Positions 18,488 through 27,362 of a stretch of 54,615 nt of DNA are shown here, one piece after another (position 1 is the stretch's first letter; each line of letters starts with the position of its first letter). A program made the translations under genes and the position numbers. Below the pieces are notes generated by a model. The model saw only the letters and a program-made list of their open reading frames with translations. It had not been told where the DNA came from and did no database searches. The DNA comes from an uncultured Lachnobacterium sp. (lineage in GTDB: Bacteria > Bacillota > Clostridia > Lachnospirales > Lachnospiraceae), in contig UQRC01000013.1 of NCBI GenBank assembly GCA_900543445.1, positions 1-54,615 on the forward strand. Direction: 5' to 3'.

Positions 18488-19039
18488 GTGAGTAACATAG
18501 TAATTGCGTTTCCGAAAAAGGAAGTCGCACAAAACATCAGAAAAATATTATCGCAGAGCGGATACAGCGTGCAGGCGGTATGTTCGACGGGCGCGCAGGC
18601 TTTGGCGAGTGTGAACAATCTGGAAAACGGAATTCTGATCTGTGGCAGCCGGTTTATCGATATGATGTACATGGAGATCCACGATTATTTGCCACCCGAA
18701 TTTCAGATGCTTCTGATCGCTTCCCCGACCTCGATTCAGGAGAGAGAGGTGGAAAATCTGGTCTGTCTGGAGTTGCCAATGAAGGTGCATGAACTGCTGC
18801 AGACACTGGAGATGATGGAAGGGCAGATCCACCGCAGGCGCAAACGCTTAAGAAACATCCCAAGGCAGCGTTCCGAGGAGGATCGACAGATGATCGAACA
18901 GGCAAAGGCGCTTCTCATGGATCGAAACAAGTTCTCCGAGGAGGAGGCACACCGCTACATCCAGAAGCGAAGCATGGAGAACGGAACCGGATTGGTTGAG
19001 GTCGCACAGATGATCTTAAGTCTGATGCAGGATGGCTAA
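18488..19039 (+). CDS. ANTAR-domain response regulator-like antiterminator
   Basis: A 183-residue protein: a receiver-like N-terminal domain (1-115), a basic linker (RRRKRLRNIPRQR) and a C-terminal ANTAR domain (about 130-180; IEQAKALLMDR, SEEEAHRYIQKRSMENG). ANTAR proteins bind paired RNA hairpins to prevent transcription termination, often in nitrogen metabolism. The receiver is degenerate: where the phospho-acceptor Asp is expected the sequence reads GILICGSRF. GTG start with AGGTGA upstream. Position behind glnA suggests it regulates nitrogen assimilation, perhaps this operon. Confidence 0.85.
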   Translation: MSNIVIAFPKKEVAQNIRKILSQSGYSVQAVCSTGAQALASVNNLENGILICGSRFIDMMYMEIHDYLPPEFQMLLIASPTSIQEREVENLVCLELPMKVHELLQTLEMMEGQIHRRRKRLRNIPRQRSEEDRQMIEQAKALLMDRNKFSEEEAHRYIQKRSMENGTGLVEVAQMILSLMQDG

Positions 19040-19094
19040 AGTGTTTCTTTATAAAACGACCTGTGAAAAAACGAAGTAGGAAAGTAACCGAGAC

Positions 19095-19168
19095 TTTACA
19101 GTAGTGTGATAAAATGCTAAACTGTATCTGTTCGGGATTAGTGCAGGCTAACGAGCCGGATGCCGGAC
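19095..19168 (+). promoter_or_regulatory. dapL promoter and structured leader
   Basis: TTTACA (19095-19100), 17 bases, TAAACT (19118-19123). The leader can fold as GTTCGG (19130-19135) with CCGGAC (19163-19168), enclosing TTAG / CTAA (19138-19141 / 19148-19151). It does not resemble the lysine riboswitch, which is much longer. Confidence 0.5.
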
Positions 19169-19205
19169 AAAAGAAAATATAGAATAAAAGAAAGTGAGGA
19201 ACAAC

Positions 19206-20420
19206 ATGTTTCAGATTAACGATAATTATCAGAAGCTGCCGGGCAGCTATCTGTTCAGCACAATTGGTAAGAAAGTAAATGCATATCAGGCAGCAAATCC
19301 TGACAAGGATATCATCCGTCTTGGAATCGGTGATGTAACGCAGCCACTTGCACCGGCAATCATTGATGCAATGCATAAGGCGGTCGATGAGATGGGACAT
19401 GCGGAGACTTTCCGTGGATATGCTCCGGATCTGGGATATGAGTTCTTACGTAAAGCAATCGTTGAGAACGATTATAAAGCAAGAGGATGCGAAGTGGAGA
19501 TCGATGAGGTATTCATCTCTGACGGTGCGAAGAGTGATTCTGGTAATATTCAGGAGATCTTCGGTGCAAACAACCGTATCGCAGTCTGTGATCCGGTATA
19601 CCCTGTATATGTAGACTCCAATGTTATGGCAGGAAGAACCGGTACATACGATAAGGCAACCGAGACATGGAGCGATGTTATCTACATGCCTTGTACCGCA
19701 GCTAACAATTTCGTACCGGAATTCCCGAAGGAGACACCGGATATGATCTATCTGTGTCTGCCGAACAACCCGACAGGAACAACCCTTACCAAGGATCAGT
19801 TACAGGAGTGGGTTGATTACGCAAACAAAGTAGGCGCTGTCATCATCTATGACGCTGCTTATGAGGCATACATCAGTGAGGATAATGTTGCGCATTCCAT
19901 CTATGAGTGCAAGGGGGCAAGAACTTGTGCGATCGAGCTTCGAAGCTTCTCCAAAAATGCAGGATTTACCGGAGTACGTCTTGGATTTACCGTAGTTCCG
20001 AAGGACTTAAAGTGCGGAGATGTATCTTTGAATGCAATGTGGGCAAGAAGACATGGAACCAAGTTCAACGGAGCTCCTTACATTGTGCAGCGTGCCGGAG
20101 AGGCTGTATATTCAGCAGAAGGCAAGGCGCAGCTTAAGGATCAGGTTGCTTACTATATGAAGAATGCCAAGACCATCAAGGAAGGCTTAAAGGATGCTGG
20201 ATATACAGTATTCGGTGGTGTGAACGCGCCTTATATCTGGTTAAAGACTCCGGAGAACATGACTTCATGGGAATTCTTTGATTACTTATTAGAGAAAGCC
20301 AATGTTGTCGGTACACCGGGATCCGGATTCGGACCGAGCGGAGAAGGCTACTTCAGACTGACTGCTTTCGGTAATTACGAGAATACGGTTAAGGCATTAG
20401 AGAGAATTAAGGCTCTGTAG
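19206..20420 (+). CDS. dapL: LL-diaminopimelate aminotransferase
   Basis: Converts tetrahydrodipicolinate directly to LL-diaminopimelate with glutamate as amino donor, for lysine and peptidoglycan. The 404-residue fold-type I PLP enzyme has the family signatures [58 protein letters not shown], the Schiff-base lysine in [15 protein letters not shown], and [13 protein letters not shown]. Start is the ATG at 19206 with GTGAGGA upstream; a GTG at 19194 lies within that Shine-Dalgarno region. It stands alone with its own promoter. Confidence 0.96.
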   Translation: MFQINDNYQKLPGSYLFSTIGKKVNAYQAANPDKDIIRLGIGDVTQPLAPAIIDAMHKAVDEMGHAETFRGYAPDLGYEFLRKAIVENDYKARGCEVEIDEVFISDGAKSDSGNIQEIFGANNRIAVCDPVYPVYVDSNVMAGRTGTYDKATETWSDVIYMPCTAANNFVPEFPKETPDMIYLCLPNNPTGTTLTKDQLQEWVDYANKVGAVIIYDAAYEAYISEDNVAHSIYECKGARTCAIELRSFSKNAGFTGVRLGFTVVPKDLKCGDVSLNAMWARRHGTKFNGAPYIVQRAGEAVYSAEGKAQLKDQVAYYMKNAKTIKEGLKDAGYTVFGGVNAPYIWLKTPENMTSWEFFDYLLEKANVVGTPGSGFGPSGEGYFRLTAFGNYENTVKALERIKAL

Positions 20421-20461
20421 AAGATTCTGTAGATAATTGGATTCAATTTTGCATGAAGTGT

Positions 20462-20488
20462 TAAGAATTCATGGAGATTTGTCGATAG
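20462..20488 (+). promoter_or_regulatory. Candidate sigma-28 (SigD) promoter
   Basis: TAAG (20462-20465), 15 bases, GTCGATAG (20481-20488) resembles the flagellar consensus TAAA-N15-GCCGATAT (9 of 12). It lies about 70 bases before the following gene. A weak call from one site. Confidence 0.35.
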
Positions 20489-20566
20489 TATTATCAGAAG
20501 CAGATAATAGTGCGAATTTAAACGGATTTAAATTCGGGGATGATGGATTTCAAGGAGGATGAAGAC

Positions 20567-21247
20567 ATGAGTGTAACAAGTGTAACATCACAGGCCCAGG
20601 TATATGATTCTTACAATGCAGGCAGCGCTGCAAAGGCTTCCGATACTGCCAAGAAAGAAGCGGCTGCAAAGAAGGAAACGACTGCTGCAAAGACCGAGAA
20701 TGAGGGTGTTGTATATGAGAAGAGCGAGGAGAAGAGCGACTCTTCCAAGAAGGCAACTTATTCTGTTAACAAGATGAGCGCAGAGGATCGTGCCGCTTTG
20801 GTACAGCAGCTGAAAGCAGATGAGCAGTCGCGCCAAGATCAGTTGACCAGTCTTGTTCAGCAGATGATGACCAAGCAGGCGACCACTTATGCGAATGCGA
20901 ATGATATCTGGAAATTCCTTGCAAAAGGCGATTATACCGTGGATGCGCAGACCAAGCTGCAGGCACAGCAGGACATTTCGGATGACGGATATTACGGTGT
21001 AAAGCAGACGGCAGACCGCTTGTTTGATTTTGCCAGCGCATTGGCCGGTGATGATGTGGACAAGATGAAGAAGATGCAGGCAGCGATGCAGAAGGGATTT
21101 GATCAGGCAACCAAGGCCTGGGGACAGAAGCTCCCGGACATCAGCCAGAAGACACTTGATGCTGCAAACAAGAAGTTTGAAGAGTATTATAAGTCGAAAA
21201 GTAGTGCATCAGCAGACAACACTGCAACATCTGAGACAGAAGCTTAG
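20567..21247 (+). CDS. Hypothetical Ala/Lys-rich protein (226 aa)
   Basis: I do not recognise this protein. The first 75 residues are low-complexity Ala, Lys, Ser and Thr (AAKASDTAKKEAAAKKETT), with no signal peptide or membrane helix. Residues 75-205 look like a folded helical domain (MSAEDRAALVQQLKADEQS, then YTVDAQTKLQAQQDISDDG and DRLFDFASAL), followed by a Ser/Thr/Ala tail. AAGGAGG supports the ATG at 20567 over an in-frame ATG at 20540. The weak sigma-28 match upstream and the N-terminal YDSYNAGSA style recall small cytosolic proteins of motile clostridia, but this is speculation. Confidence 0.8.
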   Translation: MSVTSVTSQAQVYDSYNAGSAAKASDTAKKEAAAKKETTAAKTENEGVVYEKSEEKSDSSKKATYSVNKMSAEDRAALVQQLKADEQSRQDQLTSLVQQMMTKQATTYANANDIWKFLAKGDYTVDAQTKLQAQQDISDDGYYGVKQTADRLFDFASALAGDDVDKMKKMQAAMQKGFDQATKAWGQKLPDISQKTLDAANKKFEEYYKSKSSASADNTATSETEA

Positions 21248-21299
21248 TTTTCATGCATACATAGTGCATGATCTCTAAATGAGTACAGAGAATAGAAAT

Positions 21300-21323
21300 G
21301 AGCCCGGTTTTGTGACCGGGCTC
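21300..21323 (+). terminator. Strong hairpin, probable terminator before patB
   Basis: GAGCCCGGT, six-base loop, ACCGGGCTC: nine perfect pairs. The following T-tract is poor (GAACTTTATT). Upstream is a second 7-bp inverted repeat TCATGCA / TGCATGA (21251-21271). Confidence 0.6.
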
Positions 21324-21357
21324 GAACTTTATTGTAATACCAAAAAGGAGTAGAAAC

Positions 21358-22527
21358 GTGAAATATAATTTTGATAAGCAGGTAAACCGAAGAAATACCG
21401 GCTCCTTAAAGTGGGATGTACCGGAAAACGAACTGCCGATGTGGGTGGCAGATATGGACTTTGAGACGGTTCCGGAAGTGAAGGACGCGTTAGCAAAGCG
21501 TGTAGAGCATGGTGTATTCGGATATTCCATTCTGCCGAATGAATGGAGTGCGAGTTATGTAAACTGGTGGAAGAGACGACATGGACTGGAACTGGATCCA
21601 GACAAACTGGTCTTCGTGACCGGAATTGTTCCGGCAATCTCGAGTGCGGTCAGAAAACTGACGACACCAGCAGAGAATGTGCTGGTACAGACACCGACGT
21701 ACAATATTTTCTTTAACTCGATCTATAATAACGGAAGAAACATTGTAGAGAACAAGCTTCTCTATGATGGAGAGAAATATCGTGTTGATTGGGACACGCT
21801 GGAGCAGCAGTTGTCGGATCCGCAGACAACGCTTATGATTCTCTGCAATCCGCACAACCCGATCGGCAAGATCTGGGACAAAGAGACGCTTGCAAGACTT
21901 GGTGAACTGTGTTCAAAATATGATGTTACTGTGCTTTCCGATGAAATCCATTGTGATCTTACGGCACCGGGCAGAGAGTACGTTCCGTTCGCATCGGTCA
22001 ATGAAACATGCCGCAATATCAGTGTGACCTGTCTTGCCCCGACGAAGACATTCAACTTGGCGGGACTTCAGACGGCAGCCGTCTATGCGGAGAATAAGGC
22101 ATTACATCATAAGATGTGGAGAAGACTCAACACGGACGAGGTGGCGGAACCGAACGCGTTTGCCGTATGTGCGACTGTGGCAGCTTTCACTTACGGTGAG
22201 GAATGGCTGAATCAGCTTCGGCAATATATTGAGGGCAACAAGCAGTATGTAACTGAATATATTGTCAGGGAGATTCCACAAATCAAGGTTGTGAAATCGG
22301 AAGCAACCTATCTGATGTGGTTAGATATCTCGGCACTGACGACAGATTCGGATGCAATGTATGAATTTATCCGTAAGGATAGTGGTCTCTATCTGGCATC
22401 TGGAAGAGAGTATGGAACGAACGGGGATGGTTTCTTAAGATTAAATGTGGCGACGAATCGCGCGAATGTGGAGGATGGCATGCACCGTCTGAAGAAGAGT
22501 GTTGAGGATTTCGTGAGACAAAGATAG
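21358..22527 (+). CDS. PatB/MalY-family C-S lyase
   Basis: A 389-residue fold-type I PLP enzyme of the PatB/MalY family, which cleaves cystathionine or cysteine conjugates to a thiol, pyruvate and ammonia. Hallmarks: WVADMDFE, the YGYS-type FGYSIL, FVTGIVPAIS, CNPHNPIGKIW, SDEIHCDL and the Schiff-base lysine in APTKTFNLAG, ending with FLRLNVATNR. The GTG start is supported by AAAGGAG. Family members can also be aminotransferases or regulators (MalY), so the exact reaction is open. Confidence 0.9.
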   Translation: MKYNFDKQVNRRNTGSLKWDVPENELPMWVADMDFETVPEVKDALAKRVEHGVFGYSILPNEWSASYVNWWKRRHGLELDPDKLVFVTGIVPAISSAVRKLTTPAENVLVQTPTYNIFFNSIYNNGRNIVENKLLYDGEKYRVDWDTLEQQLSDPQTTLMILCNPHNPIGKIWDKETLARLGELCSKYDVTVLSDEIHCDLTAPGREYVPFASVNETCRNISVTCLAPTKTFNLAGLQTAAVYAENKALHHKMWRRLNTDEVAEPNAFAVCATVAAFTYGEEWLNQLRQYIEGNKQYVTEYIVREIPQIKVVKSEATYLMWLDISALTTDSDAMYEFIRKDSGLYLASGREYGTNGDGFLRLNVATNRANVEDGMHRLKKSVEDFVRQR

Positions 22528-22550
22528 TATTTTTCATAGATTGGCAATGT

Positions 22551-22586
22551 AAGGCATCTGCTTGAATTAGAGCGGGTGCCTTATTT
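22551..22586 (+). terminator. Terminator after the C-S lyase gene
   Basis: AAGGCATCTGCT, eight-base loop, AGCGGGTGCCTT then TATTT; twelve pairs including two G-T wobbles. Confidence 0.75.
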
Positions 22587-22651
22587 GGGTGGTAAATAGA
22601 GGAATTTACAATGATTGAAGGAACTTCATCAAATCTTAATGTGTTTCCTCA

Positions 22652-22759
22652 TTGGAAATTCATAAGAAAACCGCTACAATAGGCTTATGATTAATCATGA
22701 AAGAAAGGAAGCGTACTTTGTACGTGTTGTTATCCTGCCAGACAGGGTGGCATTGATAA
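22652..22759 (+). promoter_or_regulatory. Promoter, palindrome and leader hairpin of the two-component operon
   Basis: TTGGAA (22652-22657), 17 bases, TACAAT (22675-22680). Just downstream is the perfect palindrome ATGATTAATCAT (22687-22698), a candidate operator. Before the start codon a hairpin TTATC-C-TGCCA / TGGCA-TT-GATAA (22730-22759) abuts the AAGGGAG ribosome site. Confidence 0.55.
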
Positions 22760-22773
22760 GGGAGCGTTAGATT

Positions 22774-23463
22774 ATGTACCATATTTTAGTTTGTGATGAT
22801 GAAAAGGATATTGTAACGGCTTTAGGTATCTACTTAAAGAGCGATGGTTATCAGGTTTACGAGGCATATAACGGAAAAGAGGCTTTGGATATCATTCGAA
22901 AAGAAGAAATTCATCTTGTGCTGATGGATATCATGATGCCGGAGATGGACGGAATCGAGGCGATGGTGAAGATCCGTGAGATCTCGAACGTACCGGTGAT
23001 TCTTCTAACGGCAAAAAGCGAAGATACCGACAAGGTGTTAGGTCTTACGGTCGGCGCGGATGATTATATTACAAAGCCTTTTAATCCGGTGGAACTGCAG
23101 GCGCGTGTGAAGTCGCAGCTTCGCAGGTATATGCAGCTTGGAAGCGGACTGGTGCAGCCGAGCCGGATTACGATCGGTGGAATCGAGCTGGATGACAAGT
23201 CAAAAGAAGTCTTTTTGGATGGCGAGAAAGTAAATCTGACGAGAACGGAGTATGACATCCTGAAATTGCTCATGGAGCATCCGGGAGAGGTATTTTCGCC
23301 GAATCAGATCTATGAGACGGTATGGAAGGACAGTCCGTACGGAATCGAGAATACGGTTGCGGTACATATCCGTCATCTGCGCGAGAAGTTGGAGTACAAT
23401 CCGGCGGAGCCACGTTATCTGAAAGTCGTCTGGGGACGTGGATACAAGATGGAGGAAATATAA
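22774..23463 (+). CDS. OmpR/PhoB-family response regulator
   Basis: A 229-residue regulator with a receiver domain (1-120; acidic pocket CDDE, phospho-acceptor Asp52 in LMDIMMPEMDG, Lys in TKPFNP) and a C-terminal winged-helix DNA-binding domain (about 130-229; ENTVAVHIRHLREKLE). It is of the VanR-like subgroup common in Clostridia. The cognate kinase starts one base after its stop codon. The signal is unknown. Confidence 0.95.
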   Translation: MYHILVCDDEKDIVTALGIYLKSDGYQVYEAYNGKEALDIIRKEEIHLVLMDIMMPEMDGIEAMVKIREISNVPVILLTAKSEDTDKVLGLTVGADDYITKPFNPVELQARVKSQLRRYMQLGSGLVQPSRITIGGIELDDKSKEVFLDGEKVNLTRTEYDILKLLMEHPGEVFSPNQIYETVWKDSPYGIENTVAVHIRHLREKLEYNPAEPRYLKVVWGRGYKMEEI

Positions 23464-23464
23464 G

Positions 23465-25918
23465 ATGAATGAGTTAAAGAAACAGACCTGGGCGAAGGTG
23501 GCGGCGCTTGTGCTTGCCATCATCAGTGGGTTTATGCTTGTTGTGACCGGTACGGCAGCGGTTATTTTTGGAATGGTTCCGGAGACACAACTGAATCAGT
23601 CCGAGATGGAAGCTGCTATACAAAAGCAGATTTTACGAGGTTACGGGAATTATCTTCTGCAGGATAGCAGGATATTAGATGAACAGAACAAGAGTGAGGA
23701 TGCGATAAGCAAAATTGATTGGAGTGGTCTAGACGGGGGCAATATTCGTTATTCCGTAATCAGACAGCAGGCAGATGGCTTGTCGGAACAAGTGTTATAT
23801 ACGAATGATGCATCGGTGGATACCGATTCGGCACAGGCTGTGGTCAACATATCGAGTGAAGGAGCCACCGTGCAGGTAATGCAACAGGTGACGATGTGGT
23901 CGCTTCTGTATGGATACGCGAACCAAAGCTGGTATTATGGCAGATTAAATGATTGGAGATCGCGCCACGTAGAGCAGGTTGTGTATAACCGGGAGGACGG
24001 AATCTTCTATGCACAGAGTGCCAGTGGAAATTACTATACCCTGAAATCTTTTTATCGCTATGGCGATGACAATACTGTGACGGAAAGTGATGAGATGACG
24101 GCTGTGTCTGACAGCAGCGGTGAAAGTTATAACCGGGTGGAAGAAAACGGGGAATCTTATTATGTAGATGAAGAACAGAAACGACTCAGTGAAAAGACGA
24201 TTGACGAGTGGATGCAACAGAAGAACATTTTTGAGTTTGATAATTATCGATGTGCATTTACAACGGCTGCGGAGTCTGCCTGTCCGACGATTCGGTGCGT
24301 GGACGGCGTCAAAGAAGACAAGAAGCTGGTTATCGGTGAATATTCGTTTTACGATGATGGAACTTTTGAATACAGAGTTTCGTCGCTCAGCGGAACTCAG
24401 ATTTTTAATTGTGTCGTTTGTCTCTCCGCACAGGATCCGCTGCTTAAGACAAAGACATTAAATAATGGCACAAAAGACTATATGAACGACGTTCATACGC
24501 TGACAAACCGTATTTGTTTCTTTCGACAGACGCAGGGAGTCTGGGTGGCATTATCGGCTTTAATATTCTTGATCAGCTTTGTTTTTCTGATGCAGACTGC
24601 CGGAAGAAGAAAGAAAGATGACGAGATTTACCTGACATGGTTTGACAGGTTGCCGTATGGAATTCTTCTGATTGCACTTGGATTCATTGAGACAGGTCTT
24701 ATTGCACTCATGATCATAATTGGTGAGGCTTTCGTATGGATGCAGATAACGATCGGGTTTGGTCTGGCATGCGAGCTTATTGTATGTGCCTTCGCAGAAT
24801 TGTTCGTGCTACTGATGTGTATGAGTACAGCAACCCGCCTGAAGGCAAGAATGTTCTGGCAGTATACGTTATGCCACCAGATATTCCGACCGTTCCGCTG
24901 GTTTAGGTCACAGATCCGTGAGAATATGTCACTGACGCTGCGTGTTGGAGTGATACTTGGTGTTCTGACGCTGACGGAGATGATCGTGATCGCAGCAACG
25001 GATTATGACGGCGGCGTTGAGATGATGCTTTTCTTCTTATATAAGTTGGTGGAGATCCCGTTTGTATTTAGCGTTGCGTTCCAGTTAAAGAAAATCTTCG
25101 ATGGAAGCAGACGCATGGTAAATGGCGATTACAGCCATCCGATCGACACGAAGCGAATGCGCGGTCCGTTCCGGGAACATGCGGATCATATGAACAATAT
25201 CGGTCAGGGAATCAGTCGCGCCGTTGACGAGCAGATGAAGAGCGAGCGCTTTAAGACGGAACTCATCACAAATGTATCACATGATATCAAGACACCACTG
25301 ACATCGATCATCAACTATGTGGATCTCATGGAAAAAGAAGAGATCGACAATCCGAAGGTGCAGGAGTATCTGGAGGTGCTCGATCGCCAGTCGGCACGGC
25401 TTAAGAAACTGATCGAGGATCTGATGGAGGCGTCCAAGGCATCGACCGGCAATATTAAGGTGGAACTGGAAGAATGTGATGCAACGGTCATGCTGACGCA
25501 GGTGGTCGGCGAGTTTGAGGACCGCGCGAAAAAGAATGATCTTGATATTGTCGTAAGCAGCCCGGAACCTCCGGCCAATATTATGGCGGACGGAAGGCAT
25601 CTGTGGCGTGTGATCGACAACCTGATGAGCAACATCTGCAAGTATGCGCAGCCGGGAACCAGAGTGTACATTGATCTGGAAAAATATAACGGAATGGTGA
25701 TTATGACCTTCCGCAACACGTCCAGATACCAGTTAAACATTTCAAGCGAAGAATTAATGGAGAGGTTCGTGCGCGGCGACAGCTCGCGAAATACAGAAGG
25801 AAGCGGGCTCGGTCTCTCAATCGCCCAAAGCCTGACCGCACTGATGGGAGGTAATTTCGCGATCCAGATCGATGGAGATCTGTTCAAGGCAATCTTAAGT
25901 TTTGACGAATGTGAATAG
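23465..25918 (+). CDS. Multi-span sensor histidine kinase
   Basis: An 817-residue membrane kinase. One N-terminal span (about 9-35), an extracytoplasmic domain of about 320 residues that I do not recognise, then about five more spans (roughly 355-560), a short HAMP-like segment (FDGSRRMVNGDYSHPI), HisKA with His606 in NVSHDIKTPLTS, and a HATPase domain with the N box (DNLMSNICKYA) and G box (GSGLGLSIAQS). Phosphorylates the regulator encoded just upstream. GGAGGAAA precedes the ATG at 23465. The multi-span block between sensor and kinase is larger than in standard EnvZ/VanS kinases. Confidence 0.93.
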   Translation: MNELKKQTWAKVAALVLAIISGFMLVVTGTAAVIFGMVPETQLNQSEMEAAIQKQILRGYGNYLLQDSRILDEQNKSEDAISKIDWSGLDGGNIRYSVIRQQADGLSEQVLYTNDASVDTDSAQAVVNISSEGATVQVMQQVTMWSLLYGYANQSWYYGRLNDWRSRHVEQVVYNREDGIFYAQSASGNYYTLKSFYRYGDDNTVTESDEMTAVSDSSGESYNRVEENGESYYVDEEQKRLSEKTIDEWMQQKNIFEFDNYRCAFTTAAESACPTIRCVDGVKEDKKLVIGEYSFYDDGTFEYRVSSLSGTQIFNCVVCLSAQDPLLKTKTLNNGTKDYMNDVHTLTNRICFFRQTQGVWVALSALIFLISFVFLMQTAGRRKKDDEIYLTWFDRLPYGILLIALGFIETGLIALMIIIGEAFVWMQITIGFGLACELIVCAFAELFVLLMCMSTATRLKARMFWQYTLCHQIFRPFRWFRSQIRENMSLTLRVGVILGVLTLTEMIVIAATDYDGGVEMMLFFLYKLVEIPFVFSVAFQLKKIFDGSRRMVNGDYSHPIDTKRMRGPFREHADHMNNIGQGISRAVDEQMKSERFKTELITNVSHDIKTPLTSIINYVDLMEKEEIDNPKVQEYLEVLDRQSARLKKLIEDLMEASKASTGNIKVELEECDATVMLTQVVGEFEDRAKKNDLDIVVSSPEPPANIMADGRHLWRVIDNLMSNICKYAQPGTRVYIDLEKYNGMVIMTFRNTSRYQLNISSEELMERFVRGDSSRNTEGSGLGLSIAQSLTALMGGNFAIQIDGDLFKAILSFDECE

Positions 25919-25924
25919 TATTTC

Positions 25925-25952
25925 TTGCTTTTTACGGGTAAGTTGCTATAAT
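25925..25952 (+). promoter_or_regulatory. trkAH promoter
   Basis: TTGCTT (25925-25930), 16 bases, TATAAT (25947-25952), about 40 bases before the trkA start. It lies right after the kinase stop, so trkAH can be expressed separately. Confidence 0.65.
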
Positions 25953-25993
25953 GTCTATGTTAAACACATAAATATTATCGGAGGAATTTATTC

Positions 25994-27355
25994 GTGAAGA
26001 TTATCATTGCTGGCGATGGAAAGGTTGGTCTTACACTGACGCAGAAGTTGTCAGCGGAGGGTCATGATCTTACATTGATCGACTCAAACCAGAAAGTATT
26101 AGATTCCAGCGTGGAAAGATATGACGTCATGGGGGTGCAGGGTAACTGTGCCTCCATGCGCGTGTTAGAGAGTGCAGATGTACGGAAAGCGGATCTGCTG
26201 ATCGCCGCAACGAGTGCGGACGAGATCAATCTGCTTTGCTGTATGACGGCACATGGGTTAAATCCAAAGATTCATACGATCGCAAGAATTCGTAATCCGG
26301 AATACGGAAAGCAGATTTTTACGATGCGGGATGTGTATTCCCTGTCACTGATGGTCAATCCGGAGAAGCAGGCGGCAAGAGAGATCGAGCGTCTGATCAA
26401 GTACCCAGGATTTTTACAGAGAGATACCTTTGCCAAAAGCCGTGTGGAGATCGTAGAACTTCGTATCGATGAGGGCAGCAAGCTTTGTAATGTTGCACTC
26501 AATGATCTGGACAGTATCATCAAATGCAAGGTATTGGTCTGCGCGGTCAGCCGCAAGGGCGTTGCCCAGATTCCGGACGGACATTTTGTATTGCAGGAGG
26601 GAGACCGTGTCTTTGTTACGGCACCGTCCGAGAATCTGACGATTTTGCTTAAGAATCTCGGTGTCATCACACACAAGGCAAAGCGCGTTATTATCTGTGG
26701 AGGCGGACGAATCGGCTACTATTTGGCGGAGCGTCTTGCGAGGAATGGCGTTACCGTACAACTGATCGAACAGGACGAGGATCGCTGCGTGGAGTTGTCT
26801 GACAAGCTTCCGAAGGAAGTATGTGTGATCCATGGAGACGCGAGCAGCCAGTTTCTGTTGGAGAGCGAGGGTGTCTCAGACTGTGACGCTTTGGTTTCGA
26901 TGACCGGAATTGATGAAATGAATATGATTATCTCACTTTATGCGAAGAACTGTGGCGTGCCGCAGGTCATCACAAAGGTTGGACATATGGAGATTCATAA
27001 TATCCATGACACATTAGGACTTGGAAGCGTGGTCTGTCCGAAAGAATTATGCTGCAATAATATCGTGCGTTATGTGCGTGCCATGCAAAATACGGCAGGT
27101 GCGGCGCTGACACTTCATAATATTGCGGAGGGGCAGGCAGAAGCATTAGAGTTTGTTGTGGATGAGAAGACTCGTTATATCGGTACTCCGCTCCGCGAGA
27201 TGAAGACGAAGGCGAATGTCCTGATCGTTTGTATCAGTCACGGAAGCAAGACGGAGATTCCGAGTGGTGATTCGATGTATCAGAAGGGCGATTCCCTGAT
27301 CGTCGTGGCCAAGAGCGGTATGGCGCTTTTGCAGATTAACGATATATTTGAGTGA
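25994..27355 (+). CDS. trkA: TrkA, NAD-binding regulator of potassium uptake
   Basis: A 453-residue cytosolic gating protein with two RCK halves, each a Rossmann NAD-binding domain plus RCK-C domain: first GDGKVGLTLTQKL (7-19), second VIICGGGRIGYYLAERL (about 230-250). It binds the TrkH channel and senses nucleotides. GTG start with GGAGGAA upstream. Directly followed by trkH. Confidence 0.95.
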   Translation: MKIIIAGDGKVGLTLTQKLSAEGHDLTLIDSNQKVLDSSVERYDVMGVQGNCASMRVLESADVRKADLLIAATSADEINLLCCMTAHGLNPKIHTIARIRNPEYGKQIFTMRDVYSLSLMVNPEKQAAREIERLIKYPGFLQRDTFAKSRVEIVELRIDEGSKLCNVALNDLDSIIKCKVLVCAVSRKGVAQIPDGHFVLQEGDRVFVTAPSENLTILLKNLGVITHKAKRVIICGGGRIGYYLAERLARNGVTVQLIEQDEDRCVELSDKLPKEVCVIHGDASSQFLLESEGVSDCDALVSMTGIDEMNMIISLYAKNCGVPQVITKVGHMEIHNIHDTLGLGSVVCPKELCCNNIVRYVRAMQNTAGAALTLHNIAEGQAEALEFVVDEKTRYIGTPLREMKTKANVLIVCISHGSKTEIPSGDSMYQKGDSLIVVAKSGMALLQINDIFE

Positions 27356-27362
27356 GGAAATT

